Below are positions 42,323-52,929 of a stretch of 64,000 nt of DNA, one piece after another. Made by a program: the position numbers and the translations under genes. Location: positions 1 through 64,000 of the forward strand of contig NW_023365713.1 of the NCBI RefSeq assembly GCF_000003815.2, written 5' to 3'. The first letter of the stretch is position 1. Every line of letters starts with the position of its first letter. Source of the stretch: Branchiostoma floridae (lineage: Eukaryota; Chordata; Leptocardii; Amphioxiformes; Branchiostomatidae). The notes beneath the pieces were generated by a model. It searched no databases. It was given only the letters and a program-made list of their open reading frames with translations, and had not been told where the DNA came from.

Positions 42323-45300
42323 GTGTGCGTGTGTGTGTTTGTTTTATGCCCAGCTGCTGCTTTGTACGATTCAAAGCATAGTTGCAACTTTATTTTTGGA
42401 ATTGGCCGAAAATCACTTTGGGTAGGAGGACGTCGAAGTCGTGCGGACCGGTGTATTGCGTATCTCTAATTCTTACTTTAGAATTTAGAAGATACGTGTC
42501 TCGGGATGTGATTCCTAAAATTTTGCGAAAATGACAAACATGTACAGATGTAACTTGGACCAACGATGGGCGGCTGGCGACTGCAACACCGGTTCATTTT
42601 TTTCGGAGACTATTATGATGTTAACTTCATACTTTAATTATTTTCTGTACTCATTTTGCTATATTCAATTTTTTTGTTCGGGATTTCTTGCCTCTTTAAT
42701 AACAAGGTTGTTTTTTCACGGTGGTCAAATACGGGCTCAAAATCTCCCATGTCTAGCCGAATTTGAATGTTTTTCCACGATGTTCCATATGACGAAATTC
42801 GAACCGAACCCGTGTTCTATTTTGGGTCATCTGCGGTGGTTGACGGTAAAACACTGCTGTTTGGCCTTTTTTTTTCCAAACTGCCTTGAATGAGCCAAAA
42901 ATGATTGCTTTTCACGAATATAAACACTTTTCTGGACATTACATCCATGCTATCATTTTGTTTGGGACCTGTAATATTTAACGAAGCAAACTGACGTTTG
43001 TGTTTGTGACCTTGAATATTATAAAGTTGTCTACACCGGTATCAATTACACCCTTTCGCTATCCGCGCGGCATGACATGCGTGCAAACGTCGTTTAAGAT
43101 CTCGACCAAGAAGAGTCCAAATTAACTCATTGACAGCTTAAAATGACCGCAGCGGTTTTCCCGAGATTTTTGTTTTGGGGATTTTTAGAAAATGCCTTCG
43201 ATTTTGAATTATTGGCAATTAAGTGCGAAAAATGCAATTTTTACGCATATTTTCGACTGTAACTTTGCTCAAAATCAAAAATTAAAAAATCCCCCCAAAA
43301 AAAGTTTTATTTTCCTCATAGATGACGAAAAATATAAAAATCGAGAAGTTTCGATGACGCATGCGGCCCATCTTATCAAAAGTTTGGTCAAATTAAAGGC
43401 CTTCCTGAAACAGAAAATGATCGTCTTTCTAAGCAACATCGAAAGAAAACAGCTATTTGAATTCAAACGGCAAGATTCAAAGTATGTAAAATTAATAATT
43501 TAATCTTATTTTGAAAACATTTTCTTTGTCAAAACATTTTGTTTATTTTCAGATATTTTACGGGTAGCCAAAAGTAGGCCTCCTGTAACCCGATACTCTG
43601 TCGAACCCGCATAGCAACGGGAAAGAATACCCTAGCAACCGACCACCGTGGACATTTGCTTGAGAGCAAATACAGAATATTTCAGCCACACGCCTTCCAT
43701 GTAACACTGAACTGTTCCAAATCACCTAGACTCCCTTGCAGTCTTCGGGAAGGGGCTGTTTTCAGGCTATTAACATATGCGCGCAAGGGTAATTCACCTA
43801 TGTGCGCATGAATTCGGCTGTTGAGAACGGTAAAAGCGCCAGACAACACGCTGTTTGTAGCGAAAATAAAACCATTGTGTTCCAAATATAGAAATCGTCG
43901 GAAACCTGTAGTACATCGCTTCTTGTCGGCGAGGGTTCGGTGACAGTCGGAGATTCCGACGTCATTCTTAGGCCGATGGAAGTTGCATAGGGAAGCCCAC
44001 CATGACAGCGGGAACAAAGCGTGCTCAGCCTGTAAACAATGTTTTGCAGCGTAATTTGGCAGGTCTCATGGCGCCCCTATTGTCCGGATTGAAACTTCTT
44101 GGAAACAAGGAACGTAGGCTGCTAGCATTTTTCATTTGCATGATGACAACTAGTAGATATTTTCCCGTTAATTTTATGATATGACCTTCCAAAAAATGTA
44201 CCATACCTGTAGTACGTTGTACTAGTATTGTTTGTCCGTACGTTGTACTAGTATTGTTTGTCCGTATGTAACGTTACATGAAAACAACGCGAAGCGTTAC
44301 GTAAACATTATCTTACTACAGCATTTAGTGACAATGCAAGTTTTGTACTTGTGGAATAAATGTTTTACTAGAGTTGAAGCGTGTCTTATACTTTTTATAG
44401 GGCTAACGTTATGGGAGGGGCGAAAGACGAATAATTTACTCATGATCACGGGAACGATTCGCAGTACAGATCGTCACCGTATTAAAACACCGCGTAAAAA
44501 GAGATCAGGAATGACTCGAAAAGGATCAGTACAACATTGATAGGCAAATAATCCATGAAAATGAGCGGCAGGAGTGGCAACTACTTGCTGCCGGGAGAAG
44601 CCTGCGGTTTATTGGTGTCCCACGGACCGCCGGGATTTCGCTCGTCCAAGCCGATTACGTCTGTGTTTTTAATTGGGCTTTCAAGTCGCCGGCATCGGGT
44701 AGTCTTCGGGAGGGGCAGAAACTCGCTATCACGGCAAACTCCCTTCCTCAACAAACTTCCTTTCCCGGCACAATAGAACATAGCAAACGTTGAAATTCGG
44801 GGAAAACCCCCCCCCCCCCCCACACACACACACACAAAAAAAACAGCCCCTTCCCGAAGACTGCAAGGGAGTCTACTTATTCCCCGTGACGCCACCAAAT
44901 ATAAACGCACTTGCCCGAATGTATCACGGATCGCGCCGCTTTTGCGTTCATGATATGAAAATTCACAATTCCGGATAATGAGGAGACCGTTTCAGAACCA
45001 CGTCTGCAGGAGGTTCAGAAAAAACCGTTTCAGATCGTTTCAGATCCCTTTCGAAGCGTTCATGATGACAAAACTTATCCGTTTCAGCTTGCCTAACCCA
45101 TAGAACCGTTTCATTTTTTGCATCATGAACGGGGCCTAATTTAGCGTAACTTGCGAGACCCGGAAGATAGGAATGTCGACCTTGTTCGAGGATTTCTTTT
45201 CGGAGGTCAGTGGTCATACCCTGGCACTGAGAGTGTCTTATTGGGCTTAAACTCTGGCAGTTTAAAGTTACTCACAATTTGAAGGTTTGAATTTTACGTC

Positions 45301-48300
45301 AAACAACAACAACAACACTAGAAACACCTACATTTGGTCGGGGGAAAATACAGCACTGTTTTCCCAGTCCAGTGAGGGAAATGTGGTAACTATAGACAGA
45401 TGGCCACTATATAGAGAAAATGCTAGTTACACATGACGAAATAAAGCCGGTAGTTATGACTTATGTCGACACTCCTATCTTACGGGTCTCGTACGCTGAT
45501 TCTTTGTCTGTATCTTAACATGACATGGTATAGAACTACAAAGGCAGACATTTGCCAGAGAGCAAAAACAACATATTTCAATCCATCCCCACGCCAATGT
45601 TAAAATGGACTGTGCGCGCCATATCAACCTTCTGCAGGAATTGACATATACAAAAACATCATCCGGTATTCTTCTCCAAAATGGATTTAGATCAAAACGA
45701 TCTCCAAACCTGATAGAACTTGCAAAACACTATATTTATATCCGGAACACCTATATATTTAAAATGGACTAGTCTATGTGGTCCATTTTGAAATACTGTA
45801 TGCCCGGGGTGAAAATAAAATACTACGGTAACATCTCCTACACACCTTCAGACCGCATTCCAGGTCCTTTTGTTTTAATACAAAGGCAAATGAGCCAAAA
45901 ATATACATTTAAAGTAAGACAAAAAATGGCACTAGCTAGATTTTTTAACTGATGCATGCCAAAAGTATTGATGGGGTCCTTTGGGCACCTATGTACCACA
46001 TTTCAGGACACTGGGTCGTAATACAATTAGCTCCGAATGTATATTATTGGTATAGAAATAACAAAAAATTAAAAGTAAATGTTATTTTAAGAATTAACTA
46101 GTCCTCTGTTTGCTTTCGTAAAAGATCGGTTGGTGGAATTACCTTCATGTGGTGACGTAGTTGTAGCGGCCGAGTTTGGGTAGCCACACACCCTCGGTGC
46201 CTTAGTAACGTGCTCTTTTCCTTTGTCTTTATTTCGATGGTCTGCAATGATGGTCTTTTATGAAATGAACCAATGTGTATAAAGATACCTGGGTGCAAAA
46301 GAACATGTAAATACAGTATGCTGTATAAAGTTGAAGACTAAACACATCTTACTTAAACTGTCCATTCTACGATCAAGAAAGAAGAGAGCTTCTTAAATCT
46401 TTGAAGAGGCCAGTATAGTCCAACGCAATCTCCCAACATTTACAGAGAAGAGAAAATCTAAACTACTCTTCTCTTATAACATCGTAGAACCCACATACTA
46501 CAGAACAAGTGGGATCCTTCATTGTCCACTGTCTCAGAAAAAGTATTCAAACGCAATACGTTAGACTAGTGCAATTGACTTTAAGCTACTATGTCCCATC
46601 CCTAATATCATGCATGGAGAATCAGTCGATTTTGAAGTCATCCAGGAAAGAAAAGTGACAAATATGTGAAAATCTTTACTGTTTTTTTTATTCCATCCAG
46701 ACATAAATGAATGCGATCAACATTTCGGAAAGGGACCCTGTGACCGGATCAACGGTATCTGTCATAACAGTATCGGAAGCTACAGCTGCGATTGTAAGGA
46801 TGGATATTATCTGGACGTCGACATGCACAGCTGCAAAGGTAACGACATTTATTCAGTAGAAGTACTCAAGAAGATGTCACCATTTTTGTGACCAATTGGT
46901 TGGGAAGCAAATAATTTAGTGTTTATTTTCCTAATTAAAAATAGATGCTTCTTGACTAACGTTCAAACAGGAGTGACAATTCTGACCTGGAAAATGCCTT
47001 GTTATGAAGGATTAACCATACATTTCCTGACACTGTTGCATGTTCACCTGACATTGACTTTCATGTTGTGTCTTTTTATGCCAGACATTGGTACATGCGT
47101 TACTGTAATGGTCAGAAAGCGGGAGTACACGCTTACGGAACCTTATCTTACGACTTTGCAAAAAACTTGAAATACGAATTCCAATATTTCATCACTGTTT
47201 ATTTTCCAAATGTTAAATTGACGTATGATCTAGAGTTATGTGACAGTAAAAGATGGGGAATAGATAGACATAGATAGACGTTATGATAGTGAAGATGGAT
47301 AAAAGTCATTAGTTTTTTGCAGTTTAGATAGTTTTTCATCGTTTGTTCAATTCTAGATGTGAATGAGTGCGACGCCTATGGTGGACAGGGCCCCTGTGAC
47401 TTTCACAATGGCATCTGCAATAATTGGCCAGGAAGTTACGGCTGCAAGTGCAAGGTTGGATTTGAGCTGAAGGAAGACCAGCATGAGTGCAAAGGTAATA
47501 TATACGTTTACACATGGAGCACGGGCAAAACATCTTTTGAATTTATTACTGTGTGCTATGATTACATGTATAAAAACTTTTATCAAGGAAAGTTCGTAAT
47601 TATATTAATCATTTATTAACCCATTGAAATTCAGATACACCAATTAACCTTATTCAGAGGGGAGTGGGGACTTTGAGACCTGCACCAACTTTCATGTCGC
47701 CTAACGCCAAAATGACTAACGCTAGAGCCACCAATTTTGAGGAGTTTTCCTAAAATCTAGTAAGCAACAATATTACGATTGGTATTAAACATTTTATTTC
47801 TATTTTAAATTCGCTAATTTCGGTTATCACATTGTATTTGTAAGGTTTATTTGCTGTTTTACTGCTATTTTCTCGCATAAATGAAAATGATTCTACCAAG
47901 AACACCGGTAAAAATCCTGGTATTTTGTAATCAAAAACGTTTAAATGAATGTTTTTAAGTCTAATTCCACTGTCTTTTGCGAGTATTTGTCGCAAAATGT
48001 CGTTTCGAAAGTTCAAGGGGGTGGATATAAGATGGCGGAGCCCGACTGGCATCTTAGATATGCCTGACGCCAGCATCCATAGTACTCATAGTTTGCCAGA
48101 TATCCTTACTTACACACTCATTCATTAATTACTTGCTTCATGCCGTGTTATTTGACCTTCAAATCCGTTGAAGATGTGACCTGGTGTAGAACTTCTTATT
48201 TTATGATACTGCCATTCTGCTGTCTTCTCAGATGTTGATGAGTGTCTAGACAACTCAGGAACCGGCCCATGTGACCACATCTGCATTGACATGACCGGGA

Positions 48301-51300
48301 GCTACCGCTGCGGTTGTAGAGACGGATACGAACTGGCACCTGACGGCTTGTCGTGTGTTGGTACGTACCTTGCAAAAATGAATTATTACTTAACAGAGTA
48401 ACGTCCATCAACATATTAGTACATTGAAGTTGTTGCAATTGCAACTGTATATCTGAAAAAAAAAGCCATACGATTTATTAGTGGGGCTTTTAAACTCTGC
48501 TCCTCTAGATGCTGATGACTGCAGATCCAACCCTTGTGAGAATGCAGCAACCTGCCATGATGGAAACAGAACCTACACGTGCCAATGCCAAAGTGGATTC
48601 AGGGGCGACAACTGTGAAATCGGTGAGACATTGCATATTTTTTTCATTCTTATATCCCCTAGCTCTGATGGGCACAACAGTGTGCAAACTAAAAGTGCCT
48701 ATATCTATATATTTCATCACATTAAATCTACCAAAAGAAACAAATGGTACGGGAACATAAGATTGAAAATATAGTAAATACAAGTATTATTGCCGATGAT
48801 ATTCTATAATAATCATTCCTTCCCACAGTTCCATGTACTGAGGACTTTAGCCCGCCTCAGCACGGATCTGCAACGTGCGCTGATACTTCAACCGGCGGCC
48901 GATTCTGCACTGTCGCCTGTAACGCCCAACATGACTTCGCCTGCGAACCTGCGGACGGTTACACCTGTGACCTGGAGGGCCAGTGGCACGAGGTTGGGCG
49001 ATCAAGCTGTCCAGAAAGGCTAAGCGAAGATGCTCCGTGGCCGGATTGCTCCAGTAAGTAGCATTTTATCTGTTTCCAACACCTCATTACAAATGATGAT
49101 TATGATGATCATGATTTCTAATGCACATGTGTTGTATCTTGTATGGTAACATAAAAGTCTAAGGCACTGAGGATTTAGATCTTTGTTTCAAGATGACCAG
49201 ACCAACGTTGTACACTCCTTTTCCAGCTTAAACGCCAAATCTTGATTTACTGTGATGATATTGTCAGCTTGAAGAAAAGGTCATATATCATTTCGGTCAT
49301 ATATCATTTCAATAACATTGTCAACCTTAAATAATGTTATTGAAATTCATTTAAGACTACATTCAATAATTTCACCGATGCATTATTAAATTTTAATTGT
49401 AAGAATACCTTATGTAGCAAATGATTTCGTGAAGCTATCGTCTGAAAAGGGATGGCCTAATCGAGAACCTATCTTTCATTTTTTTTCAGGGGGACATTTT
49501 TGGGGATTTCCTCACATGAAAAGCGAAGTAGATTTCTACTACGACGGAGACTGCCAGAGCAATGTTGCCGAGATCCAACAGATGTTTGAACGGCTGTTCA
49601 ACACCCTCGGCGAAGCAGCAACTTCGGGATCAGGCAACATCGAGAACATTAACGTCGACTGTGGTGACACCGCCCGGTCTCCAGTAAACACAAACACCCG
49701 ATCTGGCCCCGGTTTTGTCGTGCAGTTTGACGTCGTTGCCGTCAGCACCTTGCCACCTGATGAGATCACTCAGGCTGATCAGGCCAACCTCATGTATATC
49801 CTTTCAGACACCGCCCATGCAATTGTAAACAATATCTCATCCGGGGAATTCAGGTATACATTTCTTATTACGCAGGAGCCTTCATCAATAATTTCATTGC
49901 TTATACCTCTTTGTAATATGCTTCTACATATACCTGACCTTGCTAGATAATGTCCATTATAACAAAATGTTTCAGCATGACCATTGACGGTAAACTGGCA
50001 GAAGGGACATCTTTTGCGATGACGGCCCCTCCAGTATTTGAAGTTGACTGCCAAGATGGACAAATGAGCGTAATAGAGACCTTCTCAGCTTACTGTCGTA
50101 AGTGTAGTCTGTTCCTGCTTCAAACTATTCTATTGTATTTTTTTTTATTAAAATTGAATGAATATTACTTTAACAAGTACGCTATATTGATGGTAGCGTA
50201 TATTTAAGCATATCTTGTTTTTAATCACAGTTGACTGCCCCAGAGGAACCTACAAGCCAGCAAACGGCACCTCCTGTGTGAAGTGTGACTACCAGGAGTA
50301 CCAAGATGAGGAGGGACAGTCTTCATGCAAGTCTTGTCCTCCTGAAACAAACGCTGTCTTCAGGGGGGCAAAGACCATCACGGACTGTATTCCCCGTATG
50401 TAGTATGTTTTGGAAATGCTTAACACTGACAAGTATCATAACTTCCACATCAATTGTGCAAATAAAATATTATACATAGGTGTGTGGGTGTACATGTGTA
50501 GGGGTGTGTGGGTCTTTGAGCTTGATCTTGTTAGCATACTTGAAGTATACGCTAACCATTTGAGTTAATTGAGTGTATACTATGACAAGTGTACATGTGT
50601 ATGTGTTGGCACCCACTACCAGTTCAGCGGCCTGGGTTAGTCTTGTATTGCTTTGTCTGCAATTTTTGAATACATAAATTTGAATGAATTTTTCTACTTT
50701 TCCCGTACAGAATGTGTTGGAGATGAAGCGCCTTGTGCAGACTGTCATTTGGTTAATGGGAGCTTCCGCTGTAAGGTGAGTGTTACTGATCAGTGTTAAC
50801 ATTTTAAAGTACAAAGCGCATTCAATTTACATTATTCCCAAAATTCCTCAGAGTGCAGTATCTGAATATATAGACAAGACGGTTAGTATATGCCTGAACA
50901 GCTCATATAATCTTTAAAACCACATGGTCTTGCGTGAAAAGAGCCATCATCACTTGGGAACAGGCCGAGATCGCTGCACCGATAGAGGCCGACACATGGA
51001 ATCTTGTTACCTTATGTGCCTTGCGGCACTGGAGGACGTAAGGTCTAAGGAAATGTCTTGATTTTAAGAGAGATATACCTATAATGTTTAAAGCATTCTC
51101 TTATTCGTATGCATTTCTATATCCCTTAAGTGTTCTAGCGGCTGGGAAGGCTCCAGTGATGGCCTGGTCTGTGGACGTGATGAAGACTTGGACAACTACT
51201 CTGATGTCCCCATTTCATGTGGGAATGAGACCTGTAGCTTGGTACGTGAACCAACATGTATGTCAGGCATCCGTCTGGGAAGACTATAAGTAGAGACAGT

Positions 51301-52466
51301 GCAATGCAATGGAATAATTCCTATTTCTGTCTAATTTTCGGCTAGTCCCAGACCATCTATTACCTAGGTAGTTATTGTGACGGTCTAGTCTATGTGTGTC
51401 TAAGTGACATCAGGCGTACCAGTAGTATCCATTCGGTTAACAATACGATATTATTCTTTACAATTCTATTAACAGGACAACTGCCCTGGAGCCTACAACC
51501 CTGATCAGCGGGATATGGACAACGATGACAAAGGAGACATTTGTGATGAGGACATCGACGGTGATGGAGTCCTGAACTACCAGGTAGCTACTATGATAAA
51601 TAAATGCATATCCACCTTTCTCTACATTGTCATCCACGTAGTCATAGTATAAGGCAATGAACAAACGAATTCCATTGGCAGTATAGTTAGAGCTACTAAA
51701 TATTGTCAACTTTTTAATCAACTCAGGAGCTTACGTTGGTTATAATACCTTACTTTTGAATGTTACTTGTGAAATAATGTTACTTTTGAAAACATCAGAA
51801 TTTAAAGATATATATCATTGTTGTTCCAGGACAACTGCCCACGGATTTCCAACCCTGACCAGATCGACTCGGACGGTGATGGAGTTGGCAGCATGTGTGA
51901 CAACTGTGTCTCCACACCCAACCCTGACCAGGCCAACAGTGACGACACGGAGGCTGGGGATGCATGTGAGGCAGCGCTGGAAGAGATCATCGGTGAGTTT
52001 TTAGTGATATTTTGTTTAACCCAGATATTTTAGACTGGGTGATTCGCATGGCAGTCATTTTATGTAAAATAACTATTTTCTTTATGTCTTCTTTGTTAAA
52101 CCAATATAAATGTAATCAAAAATTGTAAATTAAAAAGACATATCTTAGCTCAAAGTACTATATTTTTAGCAATCGTGTGTCTCTTGACTAATTAGACTAT
52201 AGCCGGTTGAGACAGAAGACACACACACACAATCATCAGAATTAAACTAAAGGTTAAAGATTAAACATATGGTTGGTATTTTTACCACAGCTAAGCTCTG
52301 TGAGAATCTGCCTGACGGGACTTACCGTCCCCACCCGTTTGACTGCTCCATGTTCGTGGAGTGTCACCAGGCGGGACATGACGCTGAGTTCAGTTGTCCC
52401 CCTGCCACCCGTTGGAGCCAGGATTTGCTGACCTGTGTGAGATCGGATCTGGTTACCTGTGACTAG
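37029..52466 (+). CDS. Gene C: secreted PLAT-like/sushi/EGF/TSP3/CBM14 protein
   Basis: 19 coding exons joining into 876 codons including the stop, all phases consistent. Order: signal peptide 1-30, PLAT/LH2-like 31-143, sushi 144-203, cbEGF 204-249, cbEGF 250-295, cbEGF 296-338, EGF 339-376, sushi-like 377-451, unrecognised domain 452-613, GCC2/GCC3 614-668, thrombospondin-type EGF and type 3 repeats 669-817, CBM14 818-875. It has the same plan as B except that the EGF after the first sushi is missing and an additional cbEGF (DINEC) is present. Predicted secreted, Ca-dependent and chitin-binding; biological role inferred only. Confidence 0.88.
37068..38931 (+). other. Gene C intron 2
   Basis: Shared in part with D intron 2 (marker AGGGTTAGCTTACAGGCTCG against 61630). 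A CCGTTGGGGA(T/C)CGGGCGTT motif occurs twice (about 37613 and 37828). No exon seen. Confidence 0.45.
38932..38983 (+). CDS. Gene C exon 3: signal-peptide core
   Basis: 52 bp, phase 0 in and 1 out: [18 protein letters not shown]. Clear hydrophobic core with probable cleavage near TTG-G. Confidence 0.88.
39030..39230. mobile_element. Hairpin element (CGCGGTGGTTT family) in C intron 3
   Basis: Repeats of TTCGCGGTGGTTTAA and its reverse complement ACCGCGAACTTAAAACCACC face each other several times. Gene D keeps only the left end (62615-62635) and then jumps to the sequence equivalent of about 39220, so about 155 bp is absent there. Confidence 0.65.
39863..40013 (+). CDS. Gene C exon 4: PLAT/LH2-like domain, part 1
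   Basis: 151 bp, phase 1 in and 2 out: [45 protein letters not shown]. The V-x-I-x-T-G...GTGA-x-I-x-L-x-L run is the PLAT start; the C-x-F-DC-x-x-x-x-C insertion is particular to this family. Confidence 0.88.
40337..40460. repeat. G-rich low-complexity tract
   Basis: Runs of nine or ten G at about 40347-40358 and 40372-40380, followed by several GGGG clusters. Possible G-quadruplex former. Confidence 0.6.
40879..40978 (+). CDS. Gene C exon 5: PLAT-like domain, part 2
   Basis: 100 bp, phase 2 in and 0 out: [28 protein letters not shown]. The donor is GTATTA. Fits the PLAT middle strands and W-x-x-DWV. Confidence 0.87.
41239..41326 (+). CDS. Gene C exon 6: PLAT-like domain, part 3
   Basis: 88 bp, phase 0 in and 1 out: [25 protein letters not shown]. 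Closes the domain. Confidence 0.87.
41610..41789 (+). CDS. Gene C exon 7: sushi (CCP) domain
   Basis: 60 codons, phase 1-1: [43 protein letters not shown]-x-NGYY, C-x-PGYEL and the final VTC are standard sushi features. Confidence 0.9.
41849..41914. repeat. (CA)n microsatellite
   Basis: About 33 uninterrupted AC units, 60 bases after the sushi exon donor. Confidence 0.95.
42181..42340. repeat. Compound (TA)n/(TG)n microsatellite
   Basis: About 75 bases of TA with TATG interruptions pass into about 70 bases of TG with a few A or C changes. Confidence 0.95.
42537..42592 (+). pseudogene. Possible remnant of the EGF exon kept in gene B
   Basis: Reads [19 protein letters not shown], resembling the C-terminal half of B exon 8 ([17 protein letters not shown]) with the middle cysteine changed to L and no usable donor. 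It lies at the expected place between the sushi and cbEGF exons. The 5' half is not recognisable. Confidence 0.35.
42600..43720 (+). other. Gene C intron 7, middle part
   Basis: No exon accepted. 43640-43700 carries the terminal stretch (CATTTGCTTGAGAGC...CAG) of the repeat family found at 18.7 and 23.2 kb. Confidence 0.4.
43729..44873. mobile_element. 1145-bp DNA element with 34-bp terminal inverted repeats and TA flanks
   Basis: The left TIR 43729-43762 (GACTCCCTTGCAGTCTTCGG...) and right TIR 44840-44873 match over about 34 bases as inverted copies, and both ends sit against TA dinucleotides (43727-43728, 44874-44875), as in Tc1/mariner- or PIF-like insertions. The interior has no transposase frame, a poly-C/(CA) tract at 44808-44836 and a 31-bp tandem pair at about 44209-44270. 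Confidence 0.75.
44876..46700 (+). other. Gene C intron 7, right part
   Basis: 45310-45370 and 45540-45610 hold further ends of the 18.7-kb repeat family; 45960-46030 holds its GTACCACATTTCAGG-type internal unit. No exon. Confidence 0.45.
46701..46838 (+). CDS. Gene C exon 8: calcium-binding EGF (no counterpart in B)
   Basis: 46 codons, phase 1-1: [39 protein letters not shown]. Same length and cysteine spacing as the next exon, so probably a duplicate of it that B lost or never had. Confidence 0.9.
47357..47494 (+). CDS. Gene C exon 9: calcium-binding EGF
   Basis: 46 codons, phase 1-1: [40 protein letters not shown]. Orthologous in position to B exon 9. Confidence 0.92.
48232..48360 (+). 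CDS. Gene C exon 10: calcium-binding EGF
   Basis: 43 codons, phase 1-1: [39 protein letters not shown]. Donor GTACGT as in B. Confidence 0.92.
48509..48622 (+). CDS. Gene C exon 11: EGF module
   Basis: 38 codons, phase 1-1: [34 protein letters not shown]. Six cysteines. Confidence 0.92.
48829..49053 (+). CDS. Gene C exon 12: cysteine-rich sushi-like module
   Basis: 75 codons, phase 1-1: [53 protein letters not shown]. Same length and cysteine positions as B exon 12. Confidence 0.87.
49490..49853 (+). CDS. Gene C exon 13: unrecognised domain, part 1
   Basis: 364 bp, phase 1 in and 2 out: [53 protein letters not shown], then a helical stretch [14 protein letters not shown]. Lacks the additional Cys of B. 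Family unknown to me. Confidence 0.87.
49976..50097 (+). CDS. Gene C exon 14: unrecognised domain, part 2
   Basis: 122 bp, phase 2 in and 1 out: [37 protein letters not shown]. Confidence 0.87.
50231..50395 (+). CDS. Gene C exon 15: GCC2/GCC3 module
   Basis: 55 codons, phase 1-1: [37 protein letters not shown]. Contains an N-x-T sequon (NGT). Confidence 0.92.
50711..50775 (+). CDS. Gene C exon 16: thrombospondin-type EGF, part 1
   Basis: 65 bp, phase 1 in and 0 out: [20 protein letters not shown]. Confidence 0.85.
51131..51241 (+). CDS. Gene C exon 17: EGF end and start of type 3 wire
   Basis: 37 codons, phase 0-0: [32 protein letters not shown]. Acceptor CTTAAG is weak but gives the same frame and length as in B. 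Confidence 0.87.
51476..51583 (+). CDS. Gene C exon 18: thrombospondin type 3 repeats
   Basis: 36 codons, phase 0-0: [35 protein letters not shown]. Ca-binding loops slightly less canonical than in B (DMDNDDKG for DMDGDGKG). Confidence 0.9.
51830..51992 (+). CDS. Gene C exon 19: thrombospondin type 3 repeats
   Basis: 163 bp, phase 0 in and 1 out: [44 protein letters not shown]. Near-identical to B exon 19. Confidence 0.92.
52291..52466 (+). CDS. Gene C exon 20: CBM14 chitin-binding domain and stop
   Basis: [50 protein letters not shown]. Six cysteines with peritrophin-A spacing. Confidence 0.93.
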
Positions 52467-52741
52467 CAACGGTAGGTGTTGTTTGAGTAACTTTTTTTCG
52501 ATAACTCAGTTTTCACGATAATTGTTCTGCGAAAGTCTCGTAATGTTAAACGCTAAAGGAACAAAAATATAATTGCTAGAAACAAAACATGAAAATGTTA
52601 TCATGCAACCATTATTGTTCATAGACACATCTTTGAATTGTCTGCTTGTATAACATAATTCTATACTAAAATATCATCTGCTTGTTCTGATTGGCTGACG
52701 GTATTTACACATTTTGTTTTTCTTTTCTTTTCCATTTACAG

Positions 52742-52925
52742 ACGAACCAAACAAGACGGACGAACCCAAATGGACACACGAGAATAGCAACTATCTGCAA
52801 CTTAGCTCATCTTTCAGCTTTAGTACAAAGACGCAACGCTACGAAGGCAACCAGAAAAACTGCAACGGCTCGCTCGCTTGTTTTTCCTTTAAATGTTAAT
52901 AAAAAGCTTACCGATAAAATCTAAA
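52742..52925 (+). other. Gene C last exon (3'UTR)
   Basis: The stop is followed by CAACG and a GTAGGT donor; the acceptor TTTACAG ends at 52741. Homologous to the B 3'UTR exon. Confidence 0.7.
52898..52903 (+). terminator. Polyadenylation signal, gene C
   Basis: AATAAA in the same sequence context (TTCCTTTAAATG) as in gene B. Confidence 0.7.
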
Positions 52926-52929
52926 ATCT

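Noticed and set aside
43192-43503. 103-codon frame in gene C intron 7
   Set aside because: Lysine/phenylalanine-rich composition typical of AT-rich DNA; no domain and not shared with B.
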